Source: Streptomyces albidoflavus (GTDB lineage Bacteria > Actinomycetota > Actinomycetes > Streptomycetales > Streptomycetaceae). From it: 12,766 bases of DNA. A model generated the notes under the pieces. It ran no database searches, was not told the DNA's origin, and saw only the letters and a program-made list of their open reading frames with translations. The stretch lies in NCBI RefSeq assembly GCF_000719955.1, contig NZ_JOII01000062.1, forward strand, positions 1-12,766, written 5' to 3'. A program made the translations under genes and the position numbers. Below are positions 1 through 11,100 of this stretch, piece after piece; within the stretch, counting starts at the first letter, position 1; each line of letters starts with the position of its first letter.

Positions 1-59
1 GCCACCTCACGCCCCAGACCACCCGTCCCACCAGTGACCAGCACGGTCCCCTCGGGGTT
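1..59 (-). other. Start of catalytic KR of gene B module, cut by window edge
   Basis: Only the NADPH loop is visible: [16 protein letters not shown]. The Gly pattern is canonical, so cofactor binding looks intact, but the catalytic Lys, Ser, Tyr and Asn and the stereo motif lie outside. Full reduction by this module is therefore an assumption. Confidence 0.9.
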
Positions 60-3000
60 CCAGCGCGGCGGCATCGTCAGCACGATCTTGCCCACATGCT
101 TCGCCTGACTCATGAAGCGGAACGCCTCACGCGCCCGGCGCACATCCCACGCACGCACCGGAAGCGGCTGCAACGCCCCCTCCGAGAACAGGCCGAGGAG
201 CTCGGTCAGCATCTCGCCGATACGCTCGGGGGCTGCTTCGCCGAGGTCGAAGGCCCGGTAGCGGACCTCGCCCGTGGTCTGTGGGTCGCGGATGTCGGTC
301 TTGCCCATCTCCAGGAACCGGCCACCGGGAGCCGTGATCCTCAACGACGCGTCCACGAAGTCACCCGCCAGCGCGTTCAGGACCACGTCCATGCCCGCGC
401 CACCGGTCACCTCCCGGAACTTCTCCTCGAAGCCCAGATCACGCGAGGACGCGATATGAGCATCGTCCAGCCCCAGACCCCGCAACGTCTCCCACTTGGG
501 CTCACTCGCCGTCGCGAACACCTCGGCACCCAGGTGCCGCGCGAGCTGGATCGCCGCCATACCGACACCACCCGCACCGGCGTGGATCAGCACCCGCTCC
601 CCCGCCTGGACCGAGGCCAGGTCACGGAAGGCGTACAGGGCGGTGAGGAAGACCAGCGGCACCGAGGCCGCGTCCTCGTCGCTCCACTCCTCGGGCACGC
701 GGGTCACGTACCGCTCGTCGACGAGGACGGTGTCGGCGAGGCCGCCGGGGATCATGCCGGTCACGCGGTCGCCGACGGCGATCCCGGTGACGTCCGGGCC
801 GACGGCCGTGACGAGGCCGACCGCCTCCGAGCCGAGCAGTCCGGCCTCGCCGGGGTACATGCCGAGCGCGTTCAGCACGTCACGGAAGTTCAGGCCCGCG
901 GCCCGCACCTCGACCCGGACGGCGCGGCCCTCCGGCTCGTCCAGTGCCTCGGGTGCGGGGACGAGGGAGAGGCCGTCGATGCTGCCGGGGACGGTGGTGT
1001 CCAGCCGCCACGGCAGCCCCGGGACCGGCAGCAGGCTCGCGCCGGTGGACAGCCGGGCCAGGCGGGCCACCAGGACGGCCTCGTCGCGTACGGCGAACTG
1101 CGTGTCGCCGGCCGCCAGCAGGGGAGGAAGCTGCGCCAGGAGTTCACCGGAGGGCGCGGCGGTGCCCGCGTCGAGGTCGAGGAGGGCGAAGCGGCCGGGG
1201 TTCTCGGCCTCGGCGCTGCGGACGAGTCCGTGCACCGCGGCGGCGGCGAGATCGCTCACGCCGGTGTCGGTCCCGGTGGCGACGGCGCCCCGGGTGACGA
1301 ACACGAGGCGTCCGGCGGCGGACGTGGCCGGCTCCAGCCACTCCTGGATCAGTGCCAGGGTGCGCGCGGTGGCCGCGTGGACGGCCGTGGGGGTGTCGTC
1401 CTCGACGCCCTCCAGCGGGACGAGGACCAGGTCGGGGGCGGGCGTGACGGGGGCGGCGTCGGCGAGGGAGGCGAGAGGGCCGGGCCAGGCGCGGTCGGTA
1501 CCGAGGGTGACGGCGCGCACGGGGGCGGCGCCGCCCTCGGGTGCGGCCACCCACTCCAGGCGCAGGAGCCCGTCCTGCTCACTGCTGTGCAGGGTGGGGG
1601 CGCGCAGCGCCGAAGGGGCGCGCAGGATGAGGGAGTCGGCGGAGAGCACCGGGGCGCCCTCGACGTCCACGGCGGCGATGGAGACGGTGTCCTCACCGAC
1701 CCGGGCGACCCGCACCCGCACCACGGAGGCGCCGCCCGCGTGCAGCGAGACGCCGGACCAGGAGAACGGTACGAGCTTCTTGCCGTCACCGAGGCCGGCG
1801 AAGCCGACGGACTGGACGGCCGCGTCGAGCAGCGCGGGGTGCATCCCGTAGTACTCGGCGTCGTCCACCTGGGGCGGCAGCGCGACCTCGACGAAGGCCT
1901 CGTCGTCGCGGGTCCAGACGGCGCGCAGGCCCTGGAAGACCGGGCCGTACTCGGTGCGCGCGTAGAAGCCCTCCAGGTCGGCGGCGACGGCGCCGCGGGG
2001 CGGCCAGACGGTGGAGTCGAAGCCGGTGACGCGCTCCCCACGGGTCAGCAGGCCGGAGGCGTGCTCGGTCCAGCGCTGCTCGGGGTCGTCGACGGCCTGG
2101 GAGTAGACGGTGACGCGGCGGGCGCCGTCGGCGTCGGCCGCGCCGACGTGGACCTGGACGACGGCCGCCGAGTTCTCGGTGAGGATGAGGGGCTTGGCGA
2201 GGGTGAGGTCCTCGACGCGGTCGCAGCCGACCTGGTCACCGGCGCGGACGGCGAGTTCGAGGAAGCCGGTGCCGGGGAAGGCCACCATCCCGCCGACCGT
2301 GTGGTCCAGCAGCCACGGGTGGGTCTGCGCGGAGAGGCGTCCGGTGAAGAGGACCCCGTCGCTGCCGGCCAGCGACACGGCGGCGCCGAGCAGCGGGTGT
2401 TCGGCGGAGACCAGGCCCGCGGCGCTGACGTCCCCGGCGGCGGCCATCAGGACGGGCCAGTAGCGCTCGTGCTGCCAGCGGTAGGTGGGCAGTTCGGTGC
2501 GGCGGGCACCGGTGCCCTCGAAGCAGGCGGCCCAGTCGATGTCGACGCCGGCGACGTGGAGCCGGGCCAGCGCGGTGAGCAGGGCGCGCTCCTCGGCGCG
2601 GTCCTTGCGCAGGACGGGGACGGCGACGACGTCGGGCCCGTCGAGGCACTGCTGGGCGAGGGCGGTGAGGATGCCGTCGGGGCCCAGTTCGACGAAGGTG
2701 TCGGCGCCGGCGCCGGCCAGGGCCCGGACGCCGTCGGCGAAGCGGACCGTGGAGCGGACGTGGTCCACCCAGTACTCGGGGTCGCACAGCAGGCGGTCGT
2801 CGGCGAGGGCGCCGGTGACGTTGGAGACGACCGGCAGGACCGGCTCGTGGTAGGTGAGGCTCTCGGCGACGCGGCGGAACTCCGCGAGCATCGGCTCCAT
2901 CAGCGGCGAGTGGAAGGCGTGGCTGACCGCCAGGCGCTGCGTCTTGCGGCCCTCGGCGGCGAACTCGGCGGCCAGCGCGAGGACCTGGGCCTCCTCGCCC

Positions 3001-5138
3001 GCCAGGGTGACGGAGTCGGGGCCGTTGACGGCGGCGAGGGCGACGCCCTCGGTCAGGCGCGGGGCGGCCTCGGCCTCGGTGGCCTGGACGGCGACCATGG
3101 CGCCGCCCGCGGGCAGTTCCTGCATGAGGCGGGCGCGGGCGGCGACCAGCGTGCAGGCGTCCTCCAGCGAGAACACACCGGCGACGTGGGCGGCGGCGAT
3201 CTCGCCGATGGAGTGCCCGGCCACGAAGTCCGGGACCACGCCCCAGGACTCGACGAGGCGGTGGAGGGCGACCTCCACGGCGAAGAGCGCGGGCTGGGTG
3301 TAGCCGGTGGTGTCGAGGAGGGCCGCCTCGGGGGTGCGGCGCCGGGCGAACATCACCTCCCGCAGCGGGCGGTCCAGGCGCGGGTCGAGCAGGGCGGTGA
3401 TCTCGTCCAGTGCCTTCGCGAACACCGGGAAGCGGGCGTACAGTTCGCGGCCCATCTCGGCGCGCTGGGCGCCCTGGCCGGAGAACAGGACGGCGAGGGA
3501 GCGTTCGGTGGCGCGGCCACGGGCCGCCTCGGCGGGGACGCCGTCGAGGCCGGAGAGCAGGACGGCGCGGTGCTCGAAAAGGGAGCGCCCGGTGGCCAGG
3601 GAGTGGCCGATGTCGAGGGGCGTGGCGTCGGTGAGAGCGGTGACGGCCTCGATCTGCGCGTCCAGGGACGCCTCGGAGCGGGCGTGCACGGGCCACGGCA
3701 CGACGGTCGGGACGGTCTCGGGCTCGGCCGGGGACTCCGGCTCGGCGGCGGGTCCGGCCTGCTCGATCACGACGTGGGCATTGGTGCCGCTGATGCCGAA
3801 GGAGGAGACGCCGGCGCGGCGAGGGCGGCCGGTCTCGGGCCACTCGACGGCCTCGGAGAGCAGCCGGACGGCCCCGGAGTCCCAGTCGACGTGGCGCGAG
3901 GGGTGGTCGGCGTGGAGGGAGCTCGGGACGACGCCGTGCCGCATCGCCATGATCATCTTGATGACGCCGGCGACTCCCGCGGCGGCCTGCGCGTGGCCGA
4001 TGTTCGACTTGACGGAGCCGAGCAGCAGCGGCCGGTCCTCGGGGCGGCCCTGGCCGTAGGTGGCGAGCAGGGCCTGGGCCTCGATGGGGTCGCCGAGCGG
4101 GGTGCCGGTCCCGTGGCCCTCGACCGCGTCGACGTCGGCGGCGGTGAGTCCGGCGGCGGCCAGCGCCTGCTGGATGACGCGCTGCTGGGAGGGGCCGTTG
4201 GGGGCGGTGAAGCCGTTGGAGGCGCCGTCCTGGTTGACGGCGGAGCCGCGCAGCACGGCGAGGACCGGGTGGCCGTTGCGGCGGGCGTCGGAGAGCCGCT
4301 CCAGGAGAAGGACACCGACCCCCTCCGACCAGCCGGTGCCGTCGGCCTCGTCGGCGAACGCCTTGCAGCGGCCGTCACCGGCCAGGCCGCCGGCGCGGCT
4401 GAACTCCATCAGCGAGCCGGGGGCGGACATGACGTTGACGCCGCCGGCGAGGGCGAGGCCGCACTCCCCCGCGCGCAGGGCGTGGGCGGCGGCGTGGAGG
4501 GCGACGAGGGAGGAGGAGCAGGCGGTGTCGACGGTGACCGCCGGCCCCTCCAGGCCCAGGGTGTAGGAGAGGCGGCCGGAGGTGGCGCTGGCGGCGATGC
4601 CGGTGCCGATGTCGCCGGTCGCGTCGGCGAGGGAGCGCACCAGGAGGTACGCGTAGTCCTGGCCGTTGGTGCCGACGAAGACGCCGGTGCGGCTGCCGCG
4701 CAGGCTGCGCGGGTCGATGCCGGCGCGCTCCACGGCCTCCCAGGAGGTCTCCAGCAGCAGCCGCTGCTGGGGGTCCATGGAGACGGCTTCGCGCGGGGAG
4801 ACGCCGAAGAAGGCGGCGTCGAAGTCGGCGACCCCGTCGAGGAAACCGCCCCGCTGGCTGACGGAGTGGCCACGGGCGTCGACCCCGGCGTCCCGCAGCG
4901 CGTCCAGGTCCCAGCCCCGGTCGGTGGGGAAGCCGCCGACGGCGTCGGTGCCGGAGGCGACGAGGTGCCACAGGTCCTCGGGGGAGGTGACTCCCCCGGG
5001 GTAGCGGCAGCTCATCGCGACGACGGCGACGGGCTCCGAGGCGGCGGCCGCGAGGTCGCGGTTCTGCCGGCGCAGGCGTTCGGTCTCCTTGAGCGAGGCC
5101 CGGAGAGCTTCGACAACTTTTTCGCTGGGCGTGGTCAT
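1..5138 (-). CDS. Gene B: modular type I PKS, 3'-truncated; N-terminal docking-KS-AT-DH-ER-KR(start)
   Basis: Polyketide synthase protein opening with a fully reducing module. The start is ATG at 5136-5138: it has a GGAG ribosome binding site 5 bases upstream, follows the gene A stop by 10 bases, and gives a typical N-terminus ([16 protein letters not shown]). The frame stays open to the left edge: 1712 codons, the last whole one at 3-5. Order by residue: docking helix 1-30, KS 35-460 (Cys207, His342, His382), AT about 548-847 (Ser643, HAFH 740-743), DH about 910-1175 (His946, Asp1105), a structural KR half about 1185-1370, ER about 1380-1688 (NADPH loop 1519-1526), then the KR NADPH loop at about 1697-1709. 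The rest of the KR, the ACP and any further modules lie outside. If the KR is active the module yields a methylene. A single-module PIMS3-like protein and a multimodule NysJ-like protein both fit what is visible. Confidence 0.97.
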   Translation of the reverse strand, partial: MTTPSEKVVEALRASLKETERLRRQNRDLAAAASEPVAVVAMSCRYPGGVTSPEDLWHLVASGTDAVGGFPTDRGWDLDALRDAGVDARGHSVSQRGGFLDGVADFDAAFFGVSPREAVSMDPQQRLLLETSWEAVERAGIDPRSLRGSRTGVFVGTNGQDYAYLLVRSLADATGDIGTGIAASATSGRLSYTLGLEGPAVTVDTACSSSLVALHAAAHALRAGECGLALAGGVNVMSAPGSLMEFSRAGGLAGDGRCKAFADEADGTGWSEGVGVLLLERLSDARRNGHPVLAVLRGSAVNQDGASNGFTAPNGPSQQRVIQQALAAAGLTAADVDAVEGHGTGTPLGDPIEAQALLATYGQGRPEDRPLLLGSVKSNIGHAQAAAGVAGVIKMIMAMRHGVVPSSLHADHPSRHVDWDSGAVRLLSEAVEWPETGRPRRAGVSSFGISGTNAHVVIEQAGPAAEPESPAEPETVPTVVPWPVHARSEASLDAQIEAVTALTDATPLDIGHSLATGRSLFEHRAVLLSGLDGVPAEAARGRATERSLAVLFSGQGAQRAEMGRELYARFPVFAKALDEITALLDPRLDRPLREVMFARRRTPEAALLDTTGYTQPALFAVEVALHRLVESWGVVPDFVAGHSIGEIAAAHVAGVFSLEDACTLVAARARLMQELPAGGAMVAVQATEAEAAPRLTEGVALAAVNGPDSVTLAGEEAQVLALAAEFAAEGRKTQRLAVSHAFHSPLMEPMLAEFRRVAESLTYHEPVLPVVSNVTGALADDRLLCDPEYWVDHVRSTVRFADGVRALAGAGADTFVELGPDGILTALAQQCLDGPDVVAVPVLRKDRAEERALLTALARLHVAGVDIDWAACFEGTGARRTELPTYRWQHERYWPVLMAAAGDVSAAGLVSAEHPLLGAAVSLAGSDGVLFTGRLSAQTHPWLLDHTVGGMVAFPGTGFLELAVRAGDQVGCDRVEDLTLAKPLILTENSAAVVQVHVGAADADGARRVTVYSQAVDDPEQRWTEHASGLLTRGERVTGFDSTVWPPRGAVAADLEGFYARTEYGPVFQGLRAVWTRDDEAFVEVALPPQVDDAEYYGMHPALLDAAVQSVGFAGLGDGKKLVPFSWSGVSLHAGGASVVRVRVARVGEDTVSIAAVDVEGAPVLSADSLILRAPSALRAPTLHSSEQDGLLRLEWVAAPEGGAAPVRAVTLGTDRAWPGPLASLADAAPVTPAPDLVLVPLEGVEDDTPTAVHAATARTLALIQEWLEPATSAAGRLVFVTRGAVATGTDTGVSDLAAAAVHGLVRSAEAENPGRFALLDLDAGTAAPSGELLAQLPPLLAAGDTQFAVRDEAVLVARLARLSTGASLLPVPGLPWRLDTTVPGSIDGLSLVPAPEALDEPEGRAVRVEVRAAGLNFRDVLNALGMYPGEAGLLGSEAVGLVTAVGPDVTGIAVGDRVTGMIPGGLADTVLVDERYVTRVPEEWSDEDAASVPLVFLTALYAFRDLASVQAGERVLIHAGAGGVGMAAIQLARHLGAEVFATASEPKWETLRGLGLDDAHIASSRDLGFEEKFREVTGGAGMDVVLNALAGDFVDASLRITAPGGRFLEMGKTDIRDPQTTGEVRYRAFDLGEAAPERIGEMLTELLGLFSEGALQPLPVRAWDVRRAREAFRFMSQAKHVGKIVLTMPPRWNPEGTVLVTGGTGGLGREV
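75..1001 (-). other. Enoylreductase domain of gene B module
   Basis: A medium-chain-reductase-type [19 protein letters not shown] at about residues 1414-1430 marks the substrate lobe, and [11 protein letters not shown] at 1519-1529 is the NADPH-binding loop. It ends near VGKIVLTMP. It reduces the enoyl intermediate to a saturated chain. With a malonyl extender no branch stereochemistry is set. The nucleotide-binding half uses more GGT and G-ending codons than the substrate lobe. Confidence 0.94.
1032..1586 (-). other. Structural (non-catalytic) KR half between DH and ER
   Basis: About 185 residues from [12 protein letters not shown] to about [10 protein letters not shown]. This is the truncated Rossmann half that stabilises the catalytic KR and, in fully reducing modules, sits before the ER. 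It has no catalytic motif, as expected. Boundaries are approximate. Confidence 0.75.
1614..2411 (-). other. Dehydratase domain of gene B module
   Basis: A double-hotdog DH beginning [10 protein letters not shown]. The first catalytic motif HxxxGxxxxP is intact (His946 at 2301-2303, Pro955). YGPVFQGL is present, and the second motif has Asp1105 in LLDAAVQ (1824-1826). It should remove water from the beta-hydroxy intermediate to give the enoyl chain. Nothing suggests loss of function. Confidence 0.93.
2598..3497 (-). other. AT domain of gene B module, malonyl-specific
   Basis: Starts near [11 protein letters not shown]. The nucleophile Ser643 is in GHSIGE (3210-3212) and HAFH is at residues 740-743 (2910-2921), predicting malonyl-CoA. 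By hand count about 160 of 200 residues from ESWGV onward match the first AT of gene A, far more than match the intervening AT. Confidence 0.95.
3759..5036 (-). other. Ketosynthase of gene B module (n+2)
   Basis: Starts [15 protein letters not shown] and ends [11 protein letters not shown]. Catalytic residues: Cys207 in DTACSSS (4518-4520), His342 (4113-4115) and His382 in NIGHAQ (3993-3995). The motif around His342 reads EGHGTGT instead of the common EAHGTGT, a mild change next to a retained catalytic residue. It is predicted to be active and to take a beta-hydroxy chain from gene A. Confidence 0.95.
4141..4250. repeat. Direct repeat copy 1, within KS of gene B
   Basis: Matches 9131-9240 in about 103 of 110 positions without gaps (counted by hand, offset 4990). 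It encodes the conserved KS stretch around NQDGASNG and [10 protein letters not shown]. This is paralogous coding sequence, not a mobile element. It is a possible substrate for homologous recombination or gene conversion between modules. Confidence 0.8.
5049..5138 (-). other. N-terminal docking domain of gene B protein
   Basis: The first 30 residues are a charged amphipathic helix ([19 protein letters not shown]) directly before the KS. It is typical of N-terminal coiled-coil docking domains that pair with the C-terminal recognition helix of the preceding protein. Pairing with gene A is inferred from adjacency and the presence of both halves. Confidence 0.88.
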
Positions 5139-5148
5139 GATGGCTCCG
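5139..5148 (-). promoter_or_regulatory. Intergenic gap with ribosome binding site for gene B
   Basis: The whole space between the gene A stop codon and the gene B ATG is 10 bases, reading CGGAGCCATC on the coding strand. GGAG at 5144-5147 is a good Shine-Dalgarno core, 5 bases from the ATG. The gap has no room for a promoter or terminator, so the two genes should share one transcript and may be translationally coupled. This site also decides the start codon of gene B. Confidence 0.85.
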
Positions 5149-8100
5149 TCAGTCCCGCTCTTCGTCAGGGTTACCGTTGAGTGCCGCCTGCACCAGGCCG
5201 TCGACGTCCATGGCGTCGATCGACGCGTCGTAGGCGTCGCCGGCCCCGGAGGGCTCGGCCTCCTGGTCCGTGCCTGTTCCGGCCGGGTCCTGCCCGGCGA
5301 GGTCCAGCAGCTGGTCCAGGAGTCCGCTGTCGCGCAGCCGGTCCAGGGGGACCTGGGCGAGGGCGGCGCGCACGGCCCGTTCCTCTTCGCCGGCTCCGTC
5401 CGTGGCGGGGGCACCGGGGGTGCCGGCCGGGAGGAGCTGTCCGAGGATGTGGGCGGCGAGTGCGGCGGGCGTGGGGTGGTCGAACACGAGGGTCGCGGAC
5501 AGGGTGAGTCCGCTGACGGCGCCGAGCTGGTTGCGCAGCTCGACGGCGCCGAGGGAGTCGAATCCGAGGTCGCGGAAGGCCCGGTCGGGGCCCACCTGGT
5601 CGGTTCCGGTGAGGCCGAGGACCTCCGCGGCGCGTTCGCGCACCAGCGTCAGGACCGTCTGGGTACGGCGGCTCTCGGGCAGCCTGGCCAGCCGGTCGCG
5701 CAGCGACGGACCGGAGTCCGCGGCCTCGCCGCCGGCGGATGCGGCCTTCTTGAGGGCGGCGTACGCGGGCATCTCGGCCAGCAGGCTGCTGGGCCGGACG
5801 GTGGTGAACGCGCGGACGAACCGGTCGGGGTCGACGTCGGCGACGACGGCGACCGGGTCGCTGCCCGTGACGACCTGCCGCAGCGCGAGGACCGCGAGGT
5901 CCGGGTCGAGCGGCCGGATGCCGGTGCGGCGGGCGAGCGCGGCGGCGCGGACGCCGTCGGCCATGCCCTCCCCGCCCCAGGCGCCGTACGCCACGGAGGT
6001 GGCGGGCAGCCCCTCGGCCCTGCGCTGTTCGGCGAGGGCGTCGAGGACCGCGTTGGCGGCGGCGTAGGTGCCCTGGCCCGGGTTGCCGACGGCGGCGGAC
6101 GCCGAGGAGAAGAGGGCGAACACCTCCAGGTCGTGGGCGCGGGTCAGTTCGTCCAGGAGCAGCGCGGAGGCCACCTTGGCCCGGAACACCGTGGCGAACC
6201 GCTCGGGGGTCAGGCCGTCCACGACGCCGTCGTCCAGCACTCCGGCGGTGTGGATGACGCCGGTGAGCGGCGCGTCCTCGGGGATCGCCGCGAGGACGGC
6301 GGCCAGGGCCTTCCGGTCGGCGGTGTCGCAGGCGGTGATGACGGGTTCGGCGCCGAGCGCGCGCAGGTCGGCGGCGAGTTCGCCGGCGCCGGGCGCGTCG
6401 GGTCCGCTGCGGCTGAGGAGGACCAGGCGGCGGGCTCCGGCACCGGCCAGGCGGCGGGCGGTACGGGCACCGAGGGCTCCGGTGCCGCCGGTGATCAGGA
6501 CGGTTCCGGTGGGCTTCCAGTCGCGGGGCGTCCCGGGCCGGACGGCGGCGAGGCGGCGGCCGAAGACCGCACCGGGCCGGACGGCGAGCTGGTCCTCGCC
6601 CTCGGGGTCGGCGAGGACGGCGGCGAGCCGTTCGGCGGTCCGCGCGTCGACGGCGAGCGGCAGATCGACGGTGCCGCCCCAGCGCTGCGGGTGCTCCAGC
6701 GCGGCGACCCGGCCGAGTCCGTGGACGGCGGCCTGGAGCGGTGCGGCGACGGTCTCGGCGGGCGAGACGGCGGCGGCGCCACGGGTGAGGCACCACAGCG
6801 GGGCGTCGGTGCGGGCGTCGCCGAGCGCCTGGACCAGCGTCGCGGTCAGGGCCACGCCGGCCGGGACGCCGCCGGGCAGGGCACCGGTCCCGTCACCGGG
6901 TTCCCCGGCGACGGCGAGCAGGGAGACCACACCGGTGAACGGCCCGGTGGCGTCGAGCCGTTCGCGGATCGCGGCGGCGAGTCCGGCGCGGTCCTCGCCG
7001 GAGACCTCCAGGACCTGGGCGCCCGCGCCGAGCGCGGCCAGGACGGCGGTGGTCCACGGATGGTCGGCGTGGTCGGCGGGCACGACGGCGAGCCAGGTGC
7101 CGGCGGGGGTGCCGGCGGTGGCCCGGTTCAGGGGCCGCCAGGCGATGCGCTGGCGCCAGCCGTCCACGGTGGTCTGGTCGCCGTGCTTGCGGCGCCAGTC
7201 CCGCAGGGCCGGCAGGACGCGCAGCAACGCGTCGCCGTCGACGCCGAGTTCCCCGGCGAGGGAGTCGAACTGCTCGTCCTGGACCGCCGCCCAGAAGGCG
7301 GCGTCCCCGGCGTCGGCCGTGGTGCCGGTGGCGGCGGCGGGTGCCTCGTCGGGCCAGAACCGCAGTCGGCGGAACGGGTAGGTGGGCAGGTCGACGCGGC
7401 GGGCGCCGGTGCCGTCGAGCAGTGCCGCCCAGTCGAGTCCCTGACCGGCCGCGTGCAGCCGGGCCACGGCGGTGATCAGGGCCTGCTCCTCGTCGCGTCC
7501 GGTGCGCAGGGCCGGGACGGCCGTGGGGGCCGGGCGGTTCTCGTCGGCGAGGGTGTCGAGGGTCTCCTGGGCGAGGCCGCACAGGATTCCGTCGGGGCCG
7601 AGTTCGAGGTAGCGGGTGGCGCCGCGGCCGGCGAGGGTGCGCACACCGTCGCCGAAGCGGACCGCCTCGCGGACGTGCCGGACCCAGTACCCGGGGTCGC
7701 ACACCTGCGCGTCGGTGGCCGCGTCCCCGGTGAGGTTCGAGACCAGGGGCAGCTTCGGCGGGGCGTACGACACACTCCGGGTGACCCGTTCGAAGTCCTG
7801 AAGCATGGCGTCCATGTGCAGTGAGTGAAACGCATGGCTCACCCGCAAACGCCTAGTCTTCCCGCCCTGTTCGGCGAGGGCCTCAGCGAGCGCGGTGACC
7901 GCCTTCTCGTCGCCCGAGACCACCACGGACTCCGGGCCGTTGACGGCGGCGAGGCAGATTTGGTCGGTCAGGTACGGGGCGATCTCGTCCTCGGTGGCGC
8001 GCACGGCGAGCATGGCGCCGCCCGCCGGGAGTGCCTCCATGAGGCGGGCGCGGGCGGAGACGACGCGGCAGGCGTCCGGCAGGGAGAGGACCCCGGCCAC

Positions 8101-11100
8101 GTGGGCGGCCGCGAGCTCGCCGACCGAGTGCCCGGCGAGCAGGTCGGGCCGTACGCCCCAGGACTCGACCAGCCGGTACAGGGCCACGCCGAGGGCGAAC
8201 AGGGCGGGCTGGGTCCAGCCGGTCCGGTCCAGGAGCGCCGCCTCGGGGGTGCCCTCGTCGGCGAACATCACGTCGCGCAGCGGGCGTTCGAGTTCCTGGT
8301 CGAAGTGGGCGAGGACCTCGTCGAGGGCGGTGGCGAAGACCGGGAAGCGGGCGTAGAGGGCGCGGCCCGCCCCGGGACGCTGGGAGCCCTGCCCGGGGAA
8401 GAGGAACGCGGTCCGGCCGCCGGGGGCCGCGCGGCCGCGCAGTACGGCGGGGTGGGCGCGGTCCTCGGCGAGGGCGGTGAGCGCGTCGAGGAGGTCGTCG
8501 CGGCCGGCCACGGCGAGGACGGCCCGGTGCTCGAAGGCGGAGCGGGTGGTGCCCAGGGAGAGCGCCAGGTCGGCGGTGGCCGGCGGCTGCGCCGCACCGG
8601 CGGTGAGCCGGTCGCGGAGCCGGGCGGCCTGCTCGGTCAGGGAGTCCGCGGTGGCCGCCGACAGCGGCAGGGGCAGCAGCCGTGCGGCGTCGGTGGCGTG
8701 CGTGGCGGGCTCCGCGTCCCGCTCCGGGGCGGCCGGGCCGGTGGGGGCCTGTTCCAGGATGACGTGCGCGTTGGTGCCGCTGGCGCCGAAGGAGGAGACA
8801 GCGGCGCGGCGCGGGCGTCCGGTCTCGGGCCAGTCGGCCGCCTCGGTCAGCAGGTGGACCGCGTCCGGGTCCCAGGCGACGTGGCGCGAGGGCTTCTCGG
8901 CGTGCAGGGTGCGCGGCAGCGTGCCGTGCCGCATGGCGAGGACCATCTTGATGATGCCGGCGACGCCGGAGGCGGCCTGGCTGTGACCGATGTTGGACTT
9001 GACCGAGCCGAGCAGCAGCGGCTGCCCCTCGGGCCGGTCCTGCCCGTACGTCGCCAGGAGGGCCTGGGCCTCGATGGGGTCACCGAGGGTGGTCCCGGTC
9101 CCGTGTGCCTCCACGGCGTCGACCTCGCGGGCGGTGAGCCCGGCGGCGGCCAGCGCCTTGCGGATGACGCGCTGCTGGGAGGGGCCGTTGGGGGCGGTGA
9201 GACCGTTGGAGGCGCCGTCCTGGTTGATGGCGGAGCCGCGCAGGACCGCGAGGACCTCGTGGCCGCGCCGGCGGGCCTCCGAGAGGCGCTCGACGACGAG
9301 CATGCCCACGCCCTCGGACCAGGCGGTGCCGTCGGCGGCGTCGGAGAAGGGCTTGCAGCGGCCGTCCGGGGAGAGGGCGCCCATCTCGCCGAACTCGACG
9401 AAGCCGACCGGGGTGGACATCACGGTGACACCGCCGGCCAGGGCGAGCGAGCATTCGCCGGAGCGGATCGCCTGCGCGGCGAGGTGCAGGGCGGTCAGGG
9501 ACGACGAGCAGGCCGTGTCGACGCTGACGGAGGGGCCCTCCAGGCCGAGGGTGTAGGAGAGCCGTCCGGAGAGGAGGCTCGCCGACTGGGCGGTCTCGAC
9601 GTGCCCGGACTGGCCGATGGCGGGACGGTAGTCGCCGCTGCCGCCGCCGACGAAGACACCGGTGTCGCCGCCGCGCAGCACGGCGGGGTCGATCCCGGCC
9701 CGCTCCAGCGCCTCCCAGGCGGCCTGGAGGACGATCCGCTGCTGCGGGTCGATGACCAGGGCCTCGCGCGGGGAGATCCCGAAGAAGGCGGGGTCGAAGT
9801 CGGCGACGTCGTAGAGGAATCCGCCCTCGCGGGTGACGCTGCGGCCCCGGCCGTCCTCGTCGCCGTGGAGCAGCTTCTCCAGGTCCCAGCCGCGGTCGGT
9901 GGGGAAGCCGCCGATGGCGTCGGTACCGGCCCCGACCAGTTCCCACAGGTCCTCGGGCGAGCGGACGTCGCCGGGGTAGCGGCAGCTCATGCCGACGATG
10001 ACGACAGGGTCGTCCGCGTCGGCGGCGGCGCGTGCCACGGGGGCGCCGGTGCCGGGCCCGGTGTCCTCGCCGAGGAGTTCGGTGAGGAGGTGGGCGGCGA
10101 GCGCGGCGGGGGTCGGGTAGTCGAAGACCAGGGTCGCGGGCAGGGTGAGCCCGGTGGCCGTGGTGAGGCGGTTGCGGAGGTCGACCGCGGTGAGCGAGTC
10201 GAAGCCGAGGTCGTTGAAGGCGTTCTCGGCCGGGACGGCGGCGGCGCCGGTGTGGCCCAGCACCGAGGCGATCTCGGTGAGCACGGTGTCGAGGAGGGTG
10301 CGCGGACGCTCGGAGGGGTCGGACTGCCGCAGCCGCTCGCGCAGCGCGGAGGCGGTACCGGCGTCCGCGCCGTCGCCACCGGTGGTGCTCAGGGCCTCGC
10401 GGGCCTCGGGCACGCCGGTGAGGAGCAGACCGGCGCGGGTGCGGGTGAACGCCGGGGCGAACCGGTCCCAGGCCACGTCCGCGACGGTCACCGAGGCGGG
10501 AGCGGCCGGGTCGGCGGCGGCCTCGCCGATCGCGGGGGCGAGGGCGTCGAGCGCGCGGGCCGGCTCCATGGCGGGCAGGCCGTTGGCGCGCAGGTGGGCG
10601 GCGAGACCGTCCGGCCCGGCGCCCTGCCAGGCGCCCCAGGAGACCGAGACGGCGTTGGTGCCGTGGGCGCGGTGTCGCTGGACGAGGGCGTCCAGGCAGA
10701 CTCCGGCCGCGGCGCCCGCGCCCTGGCCGCCGACGCCCCAGACGGCGGAGATGGAACCGAAGACGACGAAGGCGTCCAGGTCACGGTCGCCGACGGCGGT
10801 GGTCAGCGCCTCGTAGGCGGCGCGCGCCCCGGTGACGCCGGGCGTCTCCTCGCCGGTGTCCCCGGTGTGGAAGACGGCGGTCAGCGGCCGGTCGTCGGTC
10901 TGCGCCGCCAACGCCTCGGTGAGCGGGGCGGCGTCAGCCGGGTCGGAGTGGCGGACGACGGTGAGGGTGGCGCCGAGCGCCTCCACCTCGGCACGCAGGG
11001 CGGTGGTGGCGACGTCCTCGGGGCCGGCCGGGCCGGCCAGCAGCACCCCGGTGGCACCGTGCGCGGCGAGCCAGCGGGCGACGTGCCCGCCGAAGCCCTC

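Noticed and set aside
2236..3843. A 535-codon minus-strand frame overlapping gene B
   Set aside because: It lies in a different frame from the AT and DH that are clearly encoded there. The product is Arg/Pro-rich without any domain.
5139..5148. A promoter or terminator between the genes
   Set aside because: Ten bases are too few, and they are taken up by the Shine-Dalgarno sequence and its spacer.
96..5180. A 1694-codon open frame on the plus strand
   Set aside because: It is a shadow of gene B. In very GC-rich coding DNA the antisense frames rarely meet stop codons. Its translation is low-complexity (Gly, Ala, Arg, Asp, Glu, Val) with no recognisable domain.
5089..7824. A 911-codon open frame on the plus strand
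   Set aside because: Same antisense effect over the end of gene A. It would cross the junction of two well-supported minus-strand genes and shows no motif.
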